From the NCBI GenBank assembly GCA_018857735.1, contig JABMCL010003827.1:20001-84000 (forward strand): a stretch of DNA of 64,000 nucleotides, given 5' to 3'. Under the pieces are notes generated by a model. That model did not search any database, was not told the origin of the DNA, and worked only from the letters and a program-made list of their open reading frames with translations. This DNA is from Alviniconcha marisindica. Lineage: Eukaryota; Mollusca; Gastropoda; Provannidae. A program made the translations under genes and the position numbers. How positions within the stretch are numbered: position 1 is the stretch's first letter; every line of letters begins with the position of its first letter. This document shows, in pieces, positions 50,801 to 56,709 of this stretch.

Positions 50801-51186
50801 TGTTTGGTTGTTTTTAATTATTATGATTCACTGTTTACATTTTCAAGCAATGGGGTATGTCCTCCAATGGAAAAATGACATACAGAGAAGGATGCACTGT
50901 TAATATTATCGTTAAACTGCTGCTGGAAGTGGGGATGGGTGGATGAATTGGTTGTTGGATGGATGGGTGGCAGGTGAGGTTGTGTGGATGGGTGGATGAG
51001 TTGTTGGATGGCAGGTGTGGATGGGTGGATGAGCTGGTTGTTGGATGGCTGGTGGAGTTGCGGTCGGGTGGCAGGTCTTGTGTCGCTTGCTAGTTGTCAG
51101 CAGGGAGCAAAAGGGTAAAAGCCATTTCTGTCTTTTTGTTTTCAGAACGTAAAAAGTCGAAAAAAGACCGAGAGGCATCAAACTAG
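19005..51186 (+). CDS. CHERP: CHERP-like splicing factor (SURP, CID, RS, G-patch), complete, 20 coding exons
   Basis: Joined: 19005-19029, 28544-28714, 29248-29483, 30022-30159, 30393-30469, 36564-36638, 38368-38482, 39071-39121, 39448-39486, 40725-40893, 42004-42044, 44143-44298, 44624-44709, 45221-45446, 46077-46210, 46993-47214, 47866-48066, 48461-48564, 49804-50010, 51146-51186. This gives about 837 aa; human CHERP is 916. CHERP is a nuclear U2 snRNP-associated factor that affects alternative splicing, first linked to ER calcium release. Order: SURP (about 15-57, NFVARNGPEFEQ), Gln-rich coiled coil (about 70-144), CID (about 165-310, including LRLHLIYLMYDIIHHW), Pro/Gly-rich region, the conserved block VPYYDLPAGLMAPLVK with RPLDPKDIRLPPPM, an RS domain (about 605-720), and a G-patch (LGETNKGHQLLMKMGW to DPIEA). 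The exon 13/14 junction is uncertain. Calcium function is family knowledge only. Confidence 0.95.
19704..19743. repeat. (TA)n microsatellite
   Basis: About 20 TA units. Confidence 0.95.
19917..20544. mobile_element. ~630-bp inverted-repeat DNA transposon, PIF/Harbinger-like
   Basis: Terminal inverted repeats AGCCCRTTCTTAATTGG match at 16 of 17 positions. The element is flanked by TAA at 19914-19916 and 20545-20547, fitting the TWA target duplication of PIF/Harbinger. Subterminal arms repeat GTTCnnnGAAC-type palindromes and a second copy of the end (GGTTCTTAACTGGGTGAA near 20010, its complement near 20412). The centre holds a MADF-like coding remnant. The element is non-autonomous. Confidence 0.65.
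20190..20285 (+). pseudogene. MADF/Myb-SANT-like remnant inside the element
   Basis: A 31-codon frame includes IDLFVDLWEAQPCLSDP before a TGA. It resembles the N-terminal helix of MADF/Myb-SANT DNA-binding domains (leucine, W, P-x-L spacing). Such proteins are the second ORF of PIF/Harbinger transposons. The frame is truncated by stops. The match is by eye. Confidence 0.4.
21008..21310 (+). mobile_element. LINE 3' fragment (RT C-terminus)
   Basis: Encodes RHCSALSSFKAKLKTFLFSQ, the extreme C-terminus typical of L2/CR1-type non-LTR retrotransposons. A 3' UTR follows (ATTTAGGTTAATATGCATCA and onward) that closely matches the copy at 55980-56060. The end is AT-rich. Confidence 0.7.
21735..21820. 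repeat. (GT)n with duplicated TAGAGTAGAGTGTATGTG block
   Basis: Two adjacent GTAGAGTAGAGTGTATGTGG blocks, each followed by (GT)n. Confidence 0.9.
21821..22006 (+). repeat. interspersed ~185-bp repeat, copy A
   Basis: Aligns with 41165-41336 (shared TGGTAGAGTTCTAGT, ACTGGTTAC, GATTGTCTAACC, CCAGTTTGAAAAATG, ATCACT) and with parts of 44320-44600. It is probably a transposable element of unknown class; no terminal repeats are evident. All three copies lie in CHERP introns. Confidence 0.6.
22636..22748. repeat. ~60-bp tandem duplication
   Basis: GCAGAATCTACCATTAATTG...GATTTGGGTCCAG is repeated as GCAGAATCTAACCTTAATTG...GATTTGGGTTCAG. Confidence 0.6.
23454..23481. repeat. (AT)n microsatellite
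   Basis: About 13 AT units; further short TATA runs at about 23866. Confidence 0.9.
24977..25018. repeat. (CA)n microsatellite
   Basis: About 20 CA units. Confidence 0.95.
25706..25965 (-). mobile_element. LINE 3' fragment
   Basis: On the minus strand it reads KSSLKTFLL near the RT C-terminus, then a CA/GT run, a GTAAGCGCTTAGGGC-type 3' UTR motif and a terminal (ATT)n tail (25709-25725). It has the same architecture as 27728-28020. Confidence 0.6.
27479..27560. repeat. (CT)n then (AT)n compound microsatellite
   Basis: About 31 CT units followed by about 10 AT units. Confidence 0.95.
27728..28020 (-). mobile_element. LINE 3' end with (ATT)n tail
   Basis: The minus strand encodes WNSLPLSAR, LSSFKSKLKTHLF, the conserved C-terminal signature of L2/CR1-type reverse transcriptase. 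A (GT)n run, a 3' UTR (GTAAGTGCTCCAGGCTC) and a terminal (ATT)n (27729-27748) follow. The fragment is 5'-truncated. Confidence 0.75.
28143..28316 (+). mobile_element. tRNA-SINE 3' portion, copy 3 (head lost)
   Basis: Shares TGGCTCTCATTGCTGCCCAC, CTTAATGCAGAAGTCATTCT, the C-rich stretch and the tail TTTCTGTGGACGTTAAGTAC-CATGGTTACTTACT with 8290-8482. The tRNA head is missing (5' truncation). Confidence 0.78.
28544..28714 (+). CDS. CHERP: CHERP exon 2 (SURP domain)
   Basis: Encodes DPEMTNIIDKLANFVARNGP, EQMTKQKQRDNPKFAFLFGG and YYQYKVTTEQA. Acceptor TATCCTTTTCAG, donor GTGAGT. Confidence 0.97.
29248..29483 (+). CDS. CHERP: CHERP exon 3 (Gln-rich coiled coil)
   Basis: Encodes ILKKQMMMEQ followed by poly-Q runs (mixed CAG/CAA) and QISQSESNLAAQYQSMM. 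Acceptor TTTTTCAG, donor GTACTT. The CAG-rich tract may vary in length. Confidence 0.93.
29484..30021 (+). other. CHERP intron 3
   Basis: G-rich and GT-rich, ending in a (TG)n acceptor tract. No gene or transposon recognised. Confidence 0.85.
30022..30159 (+). CDS. CHERP: CHERP exon 4 (start of CID)
   Basis: Encodes VQIEESILTVRQERLKMLAE, QCEVDLAVFDETVQPIIDSC and TKDAIM, matching human DMNEFDNLLQPIIDTCTKDAI. The acceptor follows (TG)n. Donor GTCAGT. Confidence 0.96.
30393..30469 (+). CDS. CHERP: CHERP exon 5 (CID)
   Basis: Encodes NGKTWIMARATSDDHCEMIS, HYFLDR. Acceptor TTTTACTTTCAG, donor GTAAAT. Confidence 0.93.
30648..30857. repeat. 42-bp minisatellite, ~5 copies
   Basis: Unit CTGTTGCTGTAGCTTTCGGC plus AATGTTTCTGTGGTGTTCTG plus CA, nearly identical between copies. 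Confidence 0.95.
32995..33052. repeat. (CT)n microsatellite
   Basis: About 28 CT units. Confidence 0.95.
33310..33495. repeat. ~100-bp degenerate tandem duplication
   Basis: CAGTGTTAGTGGTATTTTCTCAGA...TTGAAG...TTCCA recurs as CAGTGTTGGTACTTTTTCAGA...CTGAAG...TTCCA. Confidence 0.5.
34660..35360. repeat. ~45-bp minisatellite, degenerate
   Basis: About 15 units built on CTGGCACCTGCCACCCATGT, CAGTGTTCACATCTGTCACT. It evolves toward CACCTGGCAGTGTTCACATC in the right half, giving two sub-arrays. The Cys/His-rich reading frame is an artefact. Confidence 0.9.
35998..36145. repeat. ~55-bp triplicate repeat
   Basis: Three copies of AATGAAGAGAAAA...GGTAAAG-TCAAACCCATGCTCATTT-TGTGAA. Confidence 0.85.
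36564..36638 (+). CDS. CHERP: CHERP exon 6 (CID core helix)
   Basis: Encodes LTSKEASFSLRLHLIYLMYD, IIHHC. The acceptor follows (TG)n then TAG. The donor GTGAGT at 36639 is duplicated downstream (see repeat 36604-36858). Confidence 0.96.
36604..36858. repeat. tandem duplication of exon 6 end plus 5' splice site
   Basis: The 3' part of exon 6 with its donor (CTCATCTACCTGATGTA...CATCACTGGTGAGTGCT) recurs 143 bp downstream at 36747-36802. Each copy is followed by a related half unit (CTCATTTACCTGAA...CATCTGTCATTGG), the last again with GGTGAGTGC. This yields perfect decoy donors after 36781 and 36847. Confidence 0.9.
37385..37675. repeat. ~53-bp minisatellite
   Basis: About 5-6 units of AGCACCCAGCCAGCCATGAT, GGCTGTATCAGGGCTTCATG with a variable CTGATTGATTTA spacer. 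Confidence 0.85.
37690..38367. repeat. 70-bp minisatellite ending at the exon 7 splice acceptor
   Basis: About nine to ten units. Each has GATTGCTGCAGTGTGTGATG, ATTGTACATTATGACAATTG and TTGCAGCACGCAATGAATGT. The right-hand units are identical at exactly 70 bp spacing. The last TTGTTGCAG is the real acceptor of exon 7. Confidence 0.95.
38368..38482 (+). CDS. CHERP: CHERP exon 7 (CID)
   Basis: Encodes VRRNVEGLKESLEKVVVPIF, CTAKMGAEEGAQTEKLDK, matching human LLAALQKVVVPIYCTSF. Donor GTGAGG. Confidence 0.96.
39071..39121 (+). CDS. CHERP: CHERP exon 8 (CID end)
   Basis: Encodes LLKLWENHGYLNKETLE, matching human RLLQLWEKNGYFDDSIIQQL. Acceptor TTGTTTTCAG, donor GTGAGA. Confidence 0.95.
39448..39486 (+). 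CDS. CHERP: CHERP exon 9
   Basis: A 39-nt exon encoding KLHDPAQALSAHQ. Acceptor TTTGTTTCAG, donor GTATGG. Phase 0 on both sides, so skipping would keep the frame. Confidence 0.88.
39527..40050. repeat. ~165-bp tandem repeat, 3 degenerate copies
   Basis: Copies share CAGTACAACAAGTAACAG-type, TTGGGAAGGGAGA, TTTTCAGTTGTGGTGCAACT, GGGCAGCCAGTTTC and AGGGTTGACCAA. The array starts about 40 nt after exon 9. Confidence 0.8.
40306..40724. repeat. 27-bp minisatellite ending at the exon 10 splice acceptor
   Basis: About 15 units of TGACTGCTTCCCTCATAATG plus TGATGGG. The final unit reads GACTGCTTCCCCAG and supplies the polypyrimidine tract and AG of exon 10. Long frames across the array on both strands are artefacts. 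Confidence 0.96.
40725..40893 (+). CDS. CHERP: CHERP exon 10 (Gln-rich helix)
   Basis: Encodes ASLITDNADIVTQVSTNIQS, QYAALQKQHQDFCNHLNLQL and TSLQQQLAILLAQEQQ. The donor GTAGGT is chosen because it keeps phase into exon 11. There is an internal perfect donor CAG|GTGAGC at 40763|40764. Confidence 0.9.
41165..41336 (+). repeat. interspersed ~185-bp repeat, copy B
   Basis: Second copy of the family at 21821-22006: TAGTAGAGTTCTAGT, GACTGGTTAC, GATTGTCTGACCGGTTTC and CCAGTGTGAAAAATGTCT. Confidence 0.6.
41460..42003. repeat. GATT/GATCATT minisatellite ending at the exon 11 acceptor
   Basis: A degenerate left part (GATTGATGTTTGATTTG...GGTGATT) grades into ~65-70-bp units TTTGATTTATCTAGATCATT, GATGTTTGATTTGTGTGGAT, CATTTGTATGTGTGGATCAT. 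The last unit reads GTCTGGATCATTGCAG, the acceptor of exon 11. Confidence 0.9.
42004..42044 (+). CDS. CHERP: CHERP exon 11
   Basis: A 41-nt exon encoding SGAAVAAGEGSPQ. Donor GTAAGT. It is supported by phase and splice sites more than by homology. Confidence 0.7.
42121..42208 (+). mobile_element. 90-bp SINE-like element, copy 3
   Basis: GTTGCTTGACGTCCACAGAA, ACCGTAAGTTTATTAGGGAC, CTTTCACACAGCTCCTGAGC. It lies in CHERP intron 11. Confidence 0.75.
43220..43705. repeat. ~72-75-bp minisatellite, ~6-7 copies
   Basis: Unit GAGCTATGCACTATGCTGTT, TAGGGCACATAGAGGGAGAA, ACTGGGGCCATTTACACCAG, TGAAATGTCCAGGCT. Left copies are more diverged. Confidence 0.93.
43898..43990. repeat. inverted repeat / hairpin (36-bp arms, 21-nt loop)
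   Basis: Arm 1 (43898-43933) reads GACAGTGACATTGATCTTCC...CTGAAGTCTGGTCC. Arm 2 (43955-43990) is its reverse complement with about five mismatches. The mostly transition-type mismatches suggest an old fold-back element or MITE-like insertion in intron 11. Confidence 0.8.
44143..44298 (+). CDS. CHERP: CHERP exon 12 (Pro/Gly/Ala-rich)
   Basis: Encodes VVGQTLTAVGALPHTTAGEP, PVSSSPGLGAMTAGG, ending STAPPFTQ. Acceptor AACTGTGCAG, donor GTAAAC, phase 0. Confidence 0.85.
44320..44600 (+). repeat. interspersed repeat, copy C (interrupted)
   Basis: GATGAGGAAGGTGTTCACTG-GTAGAGATGGCAG and, after an unrelated stretch, GGTCATACCAGTTTGAAAAA-GTGTC...ATCACTGGCATTG match the two ends of the family at 21821 and 41165. 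Confidence 0.45.
44624..44709 (+). CDS. CHERP: CHERP exon 13 (proline-rich); 3' end uncertain
   Basis: Encodes PPPSFDPHVPPPGLPPPGMT, VMAPPQQF. Acceptor TTTGTTTTGCAG is clear. Two donors fit the downstream frame with matching acceptors: GTACAG after 44709 (to 45221) or GTTGGG after 44729 (to 45256). Confidence 0.7.
44839..44892. repeat. (CT)n microsatellite
   Basis: About 26 CT units in intron 13. Confidence 0.95.
45221..45446 (+). CDS. CHERP: CHERP exon 14 (conserved VPYYDLPAGLMAPLVK block)
   Basis: Encodes SAAPTPMPAGDFALPDLSKP, a Pro-rich run and SVPYYDLPAGLMAPLVK, matching human NVPYFDLPAGLMAPLVK. The start at 45221 uses TTTTGATTTCAG; the alternative start 45256 uses ATGTCGGCAG. Donor GTGCGT. 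Confidence 0.88.
46077..46210 (+). CDS. CHERP: CHERP exon 15
   Basis: Encodes LEEVDYRPLDPKDIRLPPPM, APSERLLAAVDAFYTPPSRE, near-identical to human KPLDPKDIRLPPPMPPSERLLAAVEAFYSPPS in order. Donor GTGAAG. Confidence 0.97.
46211..46992 (+). other. CHERP intron 15
   Basis: Single-copy sequence with a G-tract at about 46839-46860. No gene recognised. Confidence 0.85.
46993..47214 (+). CDS. CHERP: CHERP exon 16 (start of RS domain)
   Basis: Encodes EGWEKLGLYEFFKAKHRAKK, then about 13 RS dipeptides and SVTPPRRRRFDAENEERHRN. The RS run is coded by a near-tandem hexamer array (CGATCC/AGGTCA), so it may vary in length. Confidence 0.96.
47866..48066 (+). CDS. CHERP: CHERP exon 17 (RS domain continued)
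   Basis: Encodes SRSRSRSRSPSPPPRRRTHS, SKTRSSSRSRSRTPP and LSKERSPTPPS. Acceptor CATCCAACAG, donor GTAAGT. Confidence 0.95.
48461..48564 (+). CDS. CHERP: CHERP exon 18 (G-patch start)
   Basis: Encodes NPGFGMATAATAVVLPVEQR, LGETNKGHQLLMKMG, matching human RLGEENKGHQMLVKMGW. Donor GTCAGT. Confidence 0.96.
48590..48780. repeat. (GT)n-rich, duplicated TACCATATCTGTG block, poly-G
   Basis: Two GTGTGTACCATATCTGTG blocks separated by GT repeats, and a G10-type run near 48736. Confidence 0.85.
49080..49135 (+). mobile_element. SINE 3'-tail remnant
   Basis: CCTGATATAACCGCACCGGT, TGACTGGGCGTAAAACACCA, ACCTACTTCCTTACTT. It is homologous to 5945-6006. Confidence 0.6.
49804..50010 (+). CDS. CHERP: CHERP exon 19 (G-patch and C-terminal helix)
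   Basis: Encodes WSGKGLGASEQGIVDPIEAA, RKGIGIDLKDPFEQFRKSK and GFIQRMRARDEG, matching human GLGAKEQGIQDPI, GVGVALDDPYENYRRNK, SFIARMKARDE. Donor GTGAGT. Confidence 0.97.
50140..50525. repeat. ~165-bp tandem duplication of AGCAGAACTTAGCTGTGACA units
   Basis: The block AGTAGAACAGCAGAACTTAG...CTATTGGGATAGTAGAACTC...ACTAGAACTCTTGGCTCCT occurs at about 50225-50372 and again at about 50388-50512. Shorter internal repeats AGCAGAAGTG occur too. Confidence 0.88.
50712..50755. repeat. (GT)n microsatellite
   Basis: About 20 GT units with two GC interruptions. Confidence 0.9.
50933..51065. repeat. GGATGGGTGGATGA minisatellite
   Basis: Degenerate units GGATGGGTGGATGA-GTTGTTGGATGGCAGGTG, three to four copies, close to exon 20. 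Confidence 0.8.
51146..51186 (+). CDS. CHERP: CHERP exon 20 (C-terminus)
   Basis: Encodes ERKKSKKDREASN then TAG at 51184-51186. Acceptor TTTTTGTTTTCAG. Confidence 0.92.
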
Positions 51187-52000
51187 TTCATGTGTTGCCA
51201 TGGCGGTCTGCAGCTCCATCAGTGATCAGCGATGAGAAGGAGAAGTGCCGAGAATGATGTGCCCCCGTAGCTGACTGTAGCTGTTAACACTGTCTGCAGA
51301 ATGTACTTATACAACCAGATATGTTTCTGGAAGTTTTTGTACAGCAAGTGTACTTGTACAGATATGTTTCTGGAAGTTTTTGTACAGTAATGTGCTTATA
51401 CAATGAGATATGTTTCTAGAAGTTTTTGTACAGTCAGTTTCTGGAAAGTTTTCTTTGGATATAGAATTGGAATTCTGTTCTGGAACCTTTTTCTTCGTTT
51501 AAAGTTCATTTTTAATAATTTATAAATATTTTCATGTAAGGTGTTTGAAATGTGACAAGATAGCTGAAATAGACATGGTGCTGAATGCGTTCTCATTACT
51601 CAAAGCTTGCTCCAAGCCTGTAATTTCACATTTTGTTTGCATAAATACAGGAAGCATAAGTACAAGACATAATTGTGATGGTGATGTGATGTACCCCTGC
51701 ATCTCATTGAGTCGGTAGTTCAAAATGCACCTTTGGAATCTCAGATTCACCCAGAAAAAAAGATGTCCAAGATGGTGTGAAACCATGAGTATTTCAGATG
51801 TAGAGGGCTTTAAATGCCCAGTACATTTATTCATTTATTAGAAGCAAGCATAAGAGTTTAGCTACTAGTTCCTGTTTGATAGCAAATTAAGCCGGCTATG
51901 AGACTTGTTGGCTTTACTTGCCGGAAGTTGAACATCATTTTGCCATGCAGTATTTTGCTCAGTGAACATCATTTCGCCATGCAGTATTTTGTCCATTCCA
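51187..52000 (+). other. CHERP: CHERP 3' UTR (end not resolved)
   Basis: AT-rich sequence after the stop. No canonical AATAAA is seen up to about 52.4 kb, so the cleavage site is unknown. It includes a triplicate repeat and a short duplication GTGAACATCATTTCGCCATG-type at about 51931-51990. Confidence 0.45.
51305..51432 (+). repeat. ~45-bp triplicate repeat in the CHERP 3' UTR
   Basis: AGATATGTTTCTGGAAGTTT plus TTGTACAG occurs three times at about 51317, 51361 and 51405. Each copy has a TGTA core. Confidence 0.92.
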
Positions 52001-52533
52001 CAGTATAAGGATTTTGGATTCAAAACAGCCTAAGAAAACAGAAGATACTGCAATGCCGGGGAGAAATTTAAACTGTTACTTTATTCTCTTACTCCATTGT
52101 CCAGTGTGTAGGTTGCAGAGAATTCAAAATGCAGACTTGAAACTCAGAGTCGGGGTTTGGGATGCTGCTAAGCGCGAGTGCAGGAAGGTGTTATCTTCGT
52201 CTCCAAAGGCGTTTTATAAATTCCCTATTATTATTATCTTCAGTGAGAACTGCAGTTATAAAGAGGTGTAGGTGCATTGTCCAGCTGAGGGGCACGTCAC
52301 GGAATGATGGTATTGTGAGTGACTGGAGCGCGTTGTGTGGGCGACAGGAGGCAGTGACCGCAAAGATGTTCCTGTTCACTTTTAACTGTTGTTGTGTTGT
52401 CCTATCTGGTGATAAAGTTTGCAACGTGAACCTGCTGTGTTGATCTGGTGGTGTTTTTTGTCGTGTTTTTGCGTGCACACATACATACTCACACACGCGA
52501 GCATCCTCATCACACACACGCGCGCGCGCGCAC

Positions 52534-52573
<40 letters not shown>

Positions 52574-52890
52574 ACCACACACACACGTTGCATCCAACAA
52601 CACGCTCGCATTCAATTCAAACAGGCACACTTGTTCTGCACCTGCGATATATATATATATATGCGCTGATCTACAGGTCGGTTCCACGACACCACAAGAG
52701 CTGCCAGGCGTTGGTTCTGGCCGGTGGCAAGACTGAAAGCTTTTCAGCTGGCAGCTGGGTCTGCCGACCTGCAGTGTGTGTATCACGCACGGCAGGCTTT
52801 GTGCAGACACTGACAGTAGCTTTTAATCATACCCCCGTAACGAAGTACTGGAATCGCCCTGACCGCCGTCTGTCCGGCCATTGTCCGAAA
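52001..52890. other. intergenic downstream of CHERP
   Basis: Mixed sequence with a compound (AC)n repeat at 52485-52590 and (AT)n at about 52649-52662. No gene recognised. Confidence 0.5.
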
Positions 52891-52911
52891 GATACGTTCT
52901 CAGCTTCCTTC

Positions 52912-53075
52912 AGGTGTTGCTTAATGTCCTCGGATGTCGGTTGACGTATTAGGGACAAGCTGAGACCAATGAGTGAGCATGGTTCAGTATTGCTCTACGT
53001 CCACGGAAACCATAAAGCTCGTTAGGACGGAAAGCCCAGGACGGCCACCTCGACTCTCACACAGCTCCTGAACTA
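52912..53075 (-). mobile_element. ~160-bp composite SINE-like element (copy 4)
   Basis: Reverse complement of 61401-61558. It has the 90-bp element (52989-53075) plus an adjoining module with GTTGCTTAATGTCCTCGGAT and GTATTAGGGACAAGCTGAGA. Confidence 0.72.
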
Positions 53076-53100
53076 TGCTACATTCTCAACGGGACCAGTT

Positions 53101-53147
53101 TGTTTTACGTCCACAGAAGCGAGGTGGCTTATTAAGGACGGGGACAG
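53101..53147 (+). mobile_element. SINE-like element fragment (copy 5)
   Basis: TGTTTTACGTCCACAGAAGC, GGTGGCTTATTAAGGACGGG. This is the shared tail module only. Confidence 0.5.
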
Positions 53148-53689
53148 GGGGGGAAGGGGACGAAAGAGTGAAGGCTCGACCGCGGATACCGCCCGAAAAA
53201 GACCAGAGAGTCCGTGGACCGCCGCCTGAACAATGGAAGTGTTAAGGCGGTGTCCCCTCGCCATTGCCCAGCGACTGTGCACTGCGCAATTGCTGTTTCA
53301 ACTGCCGTGCTTGGGCAGTCACAAGGACAATGTCCGTTGAACTGCTGTTGACGAACAACTCGAAGCGAAAGAAGTCCAACTTTCACGGCCCAGCTCCACC
53401 TCCCTACTCATGATCTCTACTGGGCTAACTTGAAGGGGCTAACTTGAAGGTCCAGCTCCACCTCCCTCCTCTTGATCTTTTGATCTCGCCTGGAACCTTC
53501 AGTTAATAATACTGTAATGCGTTCTCAACCGGGGCTCAGCCTTTTTTGTAGCGTAGCTTCAGTATATCGCGGGACGGTGCGTGATCGAGAACCGCAGTGT
53601 TATTACAGGGGGTGGCTGATTCCATTACTGATTGGCTAAACAGAATTAGTTTGGTAAACTCGGTTGCGTAACCTCGTCTGAGGTAGGCT

Positions 53690-55215
53690 AGATTCTACTG
53701 TCTGATTCAGAAAACCGGTTTCCAGTCGAGTTATCGACAGTACCGCCTCTGATGCAGAGAACGGCAGTTTCCGTTCGAGTTATCGACAGTACTATGTCTT
53801 TGATGTAGACCAGTCGCCTAGCCTGTCGATAGCCTGCTCGAATGGCAACTGCGATTTGGAACCGCAGCTGCCATTCGAGCTATTGTTAATATAGTCTAGG
53901 TGCAGAGAACCTCTGTTTCTACTCGAGGTATCGACAATTAATACTGTCTCTGATGCAGAGAACCTTACTAGTTTCCGTTCGAGTTATCGACGCTGACTAT
54001 TGTTTCTGATGCAGAGAACCGCAGTTTCATTAGGGTTGCCAAAAAGATTTTGGGCAGAGAACCGCAGTTCTCATTCGAGTTACCAAAAATATTCTCTCTG
54101 GTGCGAAAAACCTCAGTTTGCTTTCATCAACAATAGTGTCTCTGGTGCAGAGAACCTCAGTTTGCTTTCAGCAACAATGGTGTCTCTGGTGCAGAGAACC
54201 GCAGTTTCCATTCGAGTTACCAAAAAGATTCTCTCTGGTGCAGACTCGGAACCGCAGTTTCCATTCGAGTTACAAAAAGATTCTCTCTGGTGCAAAAAAA
54301 CTCAGTTTGCTTTCATCGACAATAGTGTCTCTGGTGCAGAGAACCGCAGTTTCCATTCGAGTTACCATTAGAAAAGATTCTCTCTGGTGCAGAGAACCGC
54401 GGCAGTTTCCATTCGGGTTACCAAAAAGATTCTCTCTGGTGCGAAACTGAAAAAACTCAGTTTGCTTTCATCAACAATAGTGTCTCTGGTGCAGAGAACC
54501 GCAGTTTCCATTCGGGTTACCAAAAAGATTGTCTCTGGTGCAGAGAACCGCAGTTTGCTTTCATCAACAATGGTGTCTCTGGTGCAGAGAACCGCAGTTT
54601 CCATTCGGGTTACCAAAAAGATTCCCTCTGGTGCAGAGAACCGGTTTCCATTCGAGTTACCAAAAAGATTCTCTCTGGTGCAAAAAAACTCAGGTTGCTT
54701 TCATCAACAATAGTGTCTCTGGTGCAGAGAACCGCAGTTTCCATTCGAGTTACCATTAGAAAAGATTATCTCTGGTGCAGAGAACCGCAGTTACCATTCG
54801 AGTTACCAAAAAGATTGTCTCTGGTGCAGAGAACCGCAGTTTCCATTCGAGTTACCAAAAAGAGTGTGGTGCAGAGAACCGCAGTTTGCTTTCATCAACA
54901 ATAGTGTCTGGTGCAGAGAACCGCAGTTTCCATTCGGGTTACCAAAAAGATTGTTTCCATTCGGGTTACCAAAAAGATTCCCTCTGGTGCGGAGAACTGC
55001 AGTTTCCATTCGGGTTACCAAAACGATTCTCTCTGGTGCAGAGAACCACAGTTTCCATTCGAGTTACCAAAAATATTCTCTCTGGTGCAAAAAAAACTCA
55101 GTTTGCTTTCATCAACAATAGCGTCTCTGGTGCAGAGAAGCGCAGTTTCCATTCGAGTTACCCAAAAGATTGTCTCTCAGTGGTGCAGAGAAGCGCAGTT
55201 TCCATTCGAGCGATC
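53690..55215. repeat. 1.5-kb minisatellite of ~49-bp units, two alternating modules
   Basis: Core GTCTCTGGTGCAGAGAACCG plus CAGTTTCCATTCGAGTTACC plus AAAAAGATT. A second module TTGCTTTCATCAACAATAGT replaces the middle in about every third unit. Units at 53690-54000 are diverged (GAGTTATCGACAGTAC). More than 25 units in all. Open frames across it come from the repeat. Confidence 0.95.
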
Positions 55216-55257
55216 AAGAAGAACTTGAGGAAATGAACGTTGAGCAACATCACAGAG

Positions 55258-55290
55258 GTCCGGCACGGCACGGCACGGCACGGCACGGCA
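55258..55290. repeat. (GGCAC)n pentanucleotide repeat
   Basis: About six units. Confidence 0.9.
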
Positions 55291-55639
55291 GAGAGGGCCG
55301 TGATGCTGGCGCCGGCACTGACGGTTTCCACGCGCTTTTGCTTCTGGACCATTAGTGCAGTGGCGAGCTGAGCCAGATTAAGATGACCCCCGCCTTGCCG
55401 GCCTGCGGGTCAGCTGATGGGCTGGCTAGCTGCTGGAGCTGCCAGGTGCCTTGCCACCAGCTAACCGATCCACAAACACCGAGGGCTGCGTGCCTATACA
55501 CTGCAGGCTCTGCTCGGTCAGTTGCTGGACCAACACAGACCGCCACAGTTACGTGACTGGGCTGCTTGCCTCAGTCTTTGTACGGTTAGTGCCTCCTCCT
55601 CCTCCCCCCCCCCCCCCCCTCCGGGTTTCCGTTCAGTCA

Positions 55640-56062
55640 GTCGCGGGTAGACCTGAAGAGTTATGCCAGAGATTGTTTTTACAGCAGTCTCTTTGGTTAG
55701 AAGTACGGCCAGAAAACTTCCCCTTCCGTAGGTGAGAAGGTCTTTGCTTCGGACCCTACCTTTGGAATTCACTCCCACAAGACATTAGACACTGCTCAAC
55801 CATATCATCTTTTAAAGCCAAACTAAAAAACCCTCCTCTTGTCACAGTATTTTCATCCCAACTAACATCAGTGCCCAGCTTCTGCTACAGTCATTGTGTG
55901 CGTGTGTGTGTAGTGCGTGTGTTTGTTTTTCCGTATGACTGTAAATTGTTTTGGTAGGACTGCTCTACATGTGTAAAGAATACCATATTTAGGTTAATAT
56001 GTACCATGTGAGCGCTCAGGGCGTTGATGAGCGCATGAAATGTACATTATTATTATTTGTAA
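55640..56062 (+). mobile_element. LINE 3' fragment (RT C-terminus and 3' UTR)
   Basis: Encodes FGPYLWNSLPQDIRHCSTIS, SFKAKLKN, the C-terminal motif of L2/CR1-type non-LTR elements. The 3' UTR (ATTTAGGTTAATATGTACCA, GAGCGCATGAAATGTACATT) ends in (ATT)n and matches 21008-21310. Confidence 0.78.
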
Positions 56063-56084
56063 ATTTATACGTTGGCCCATCTTC

Positions 56085-56470
56085 TTCCCGGCCTTCTACT
56101 TTTGACTTTACTGACCTTCGGTTTTTTTACACGTACTGGCTTCTCCTGCAGGTGAGGGTTTTCCCGGCCCAGCTAATACTCTGGCTTCTCCTTCAGATGA
56201 GGGTTTTCCCCAGCTAATACTCTGGCTTCTCCTTTAGTGGTGGGTTTTCCCCCAGCTAACACGTACTGGTTTCTTCAGATGTGGGTTTTCCAGGCCCAGA
56301 TAATACTCGTGGCTTCTCCTTCTGATGAGGGTCCCCCAGCTAACATATGAAGATGTTACCCAGTTAACACTCTTCCTTCTCCTTCTGATGAGGGTTTTCT
56401 GCTCTTCCTTCAGAGGAGGGTTTTCCACATGTAACACTCTTCTTCTTTAGATGAGGGTCCCCCCCACCCC
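56085..56470. repeat. ~38-46-bp minisatellite
   Basis: Units of CTGGCTTCTCCTTCAGATGA, GGGTTTTCCCCAGCTAATACT, degenerating to the right into a C-tract (56460-56482). Confidence 0.85.
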
Positions 56471-56639
56471 CCCCCCCACCCCCGGTTTTGTCCTAAAGAT
56501 GCTCTGGCTTCTGCTTTAATAACACTCGCTATTGTATGGAATACTCTGGCTTCAACTTGGATGTGCCCGCGGAATGGAATTCTCTGGCTCACGCTTCTAA
56601 GCAGAGGATTCCCCCCTACGAATACTCTCCGTGGAAGTG

Positions 56640-56661
56640 TGTGTGTGTGTGTGGCAGTGTG

Positions 56662-56693
<32 letters not shown>

Positions 56694-56700
56694 AGGAGGT
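56640..56700. repeat. (GT)n and (GTGC)n microsatellite
   Basis: GT run then GTGC tetranucleotides. Confidence 0.85.
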
Positions 56701-56709
56701 TTTTCCTCT

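Noticed and set aside
53690..55236. Repetitive frames with NRSFHSSYQK-type units
   Set aside because: Translations of the 49-bp minisatellite in several frames; no start, splice or domain support.
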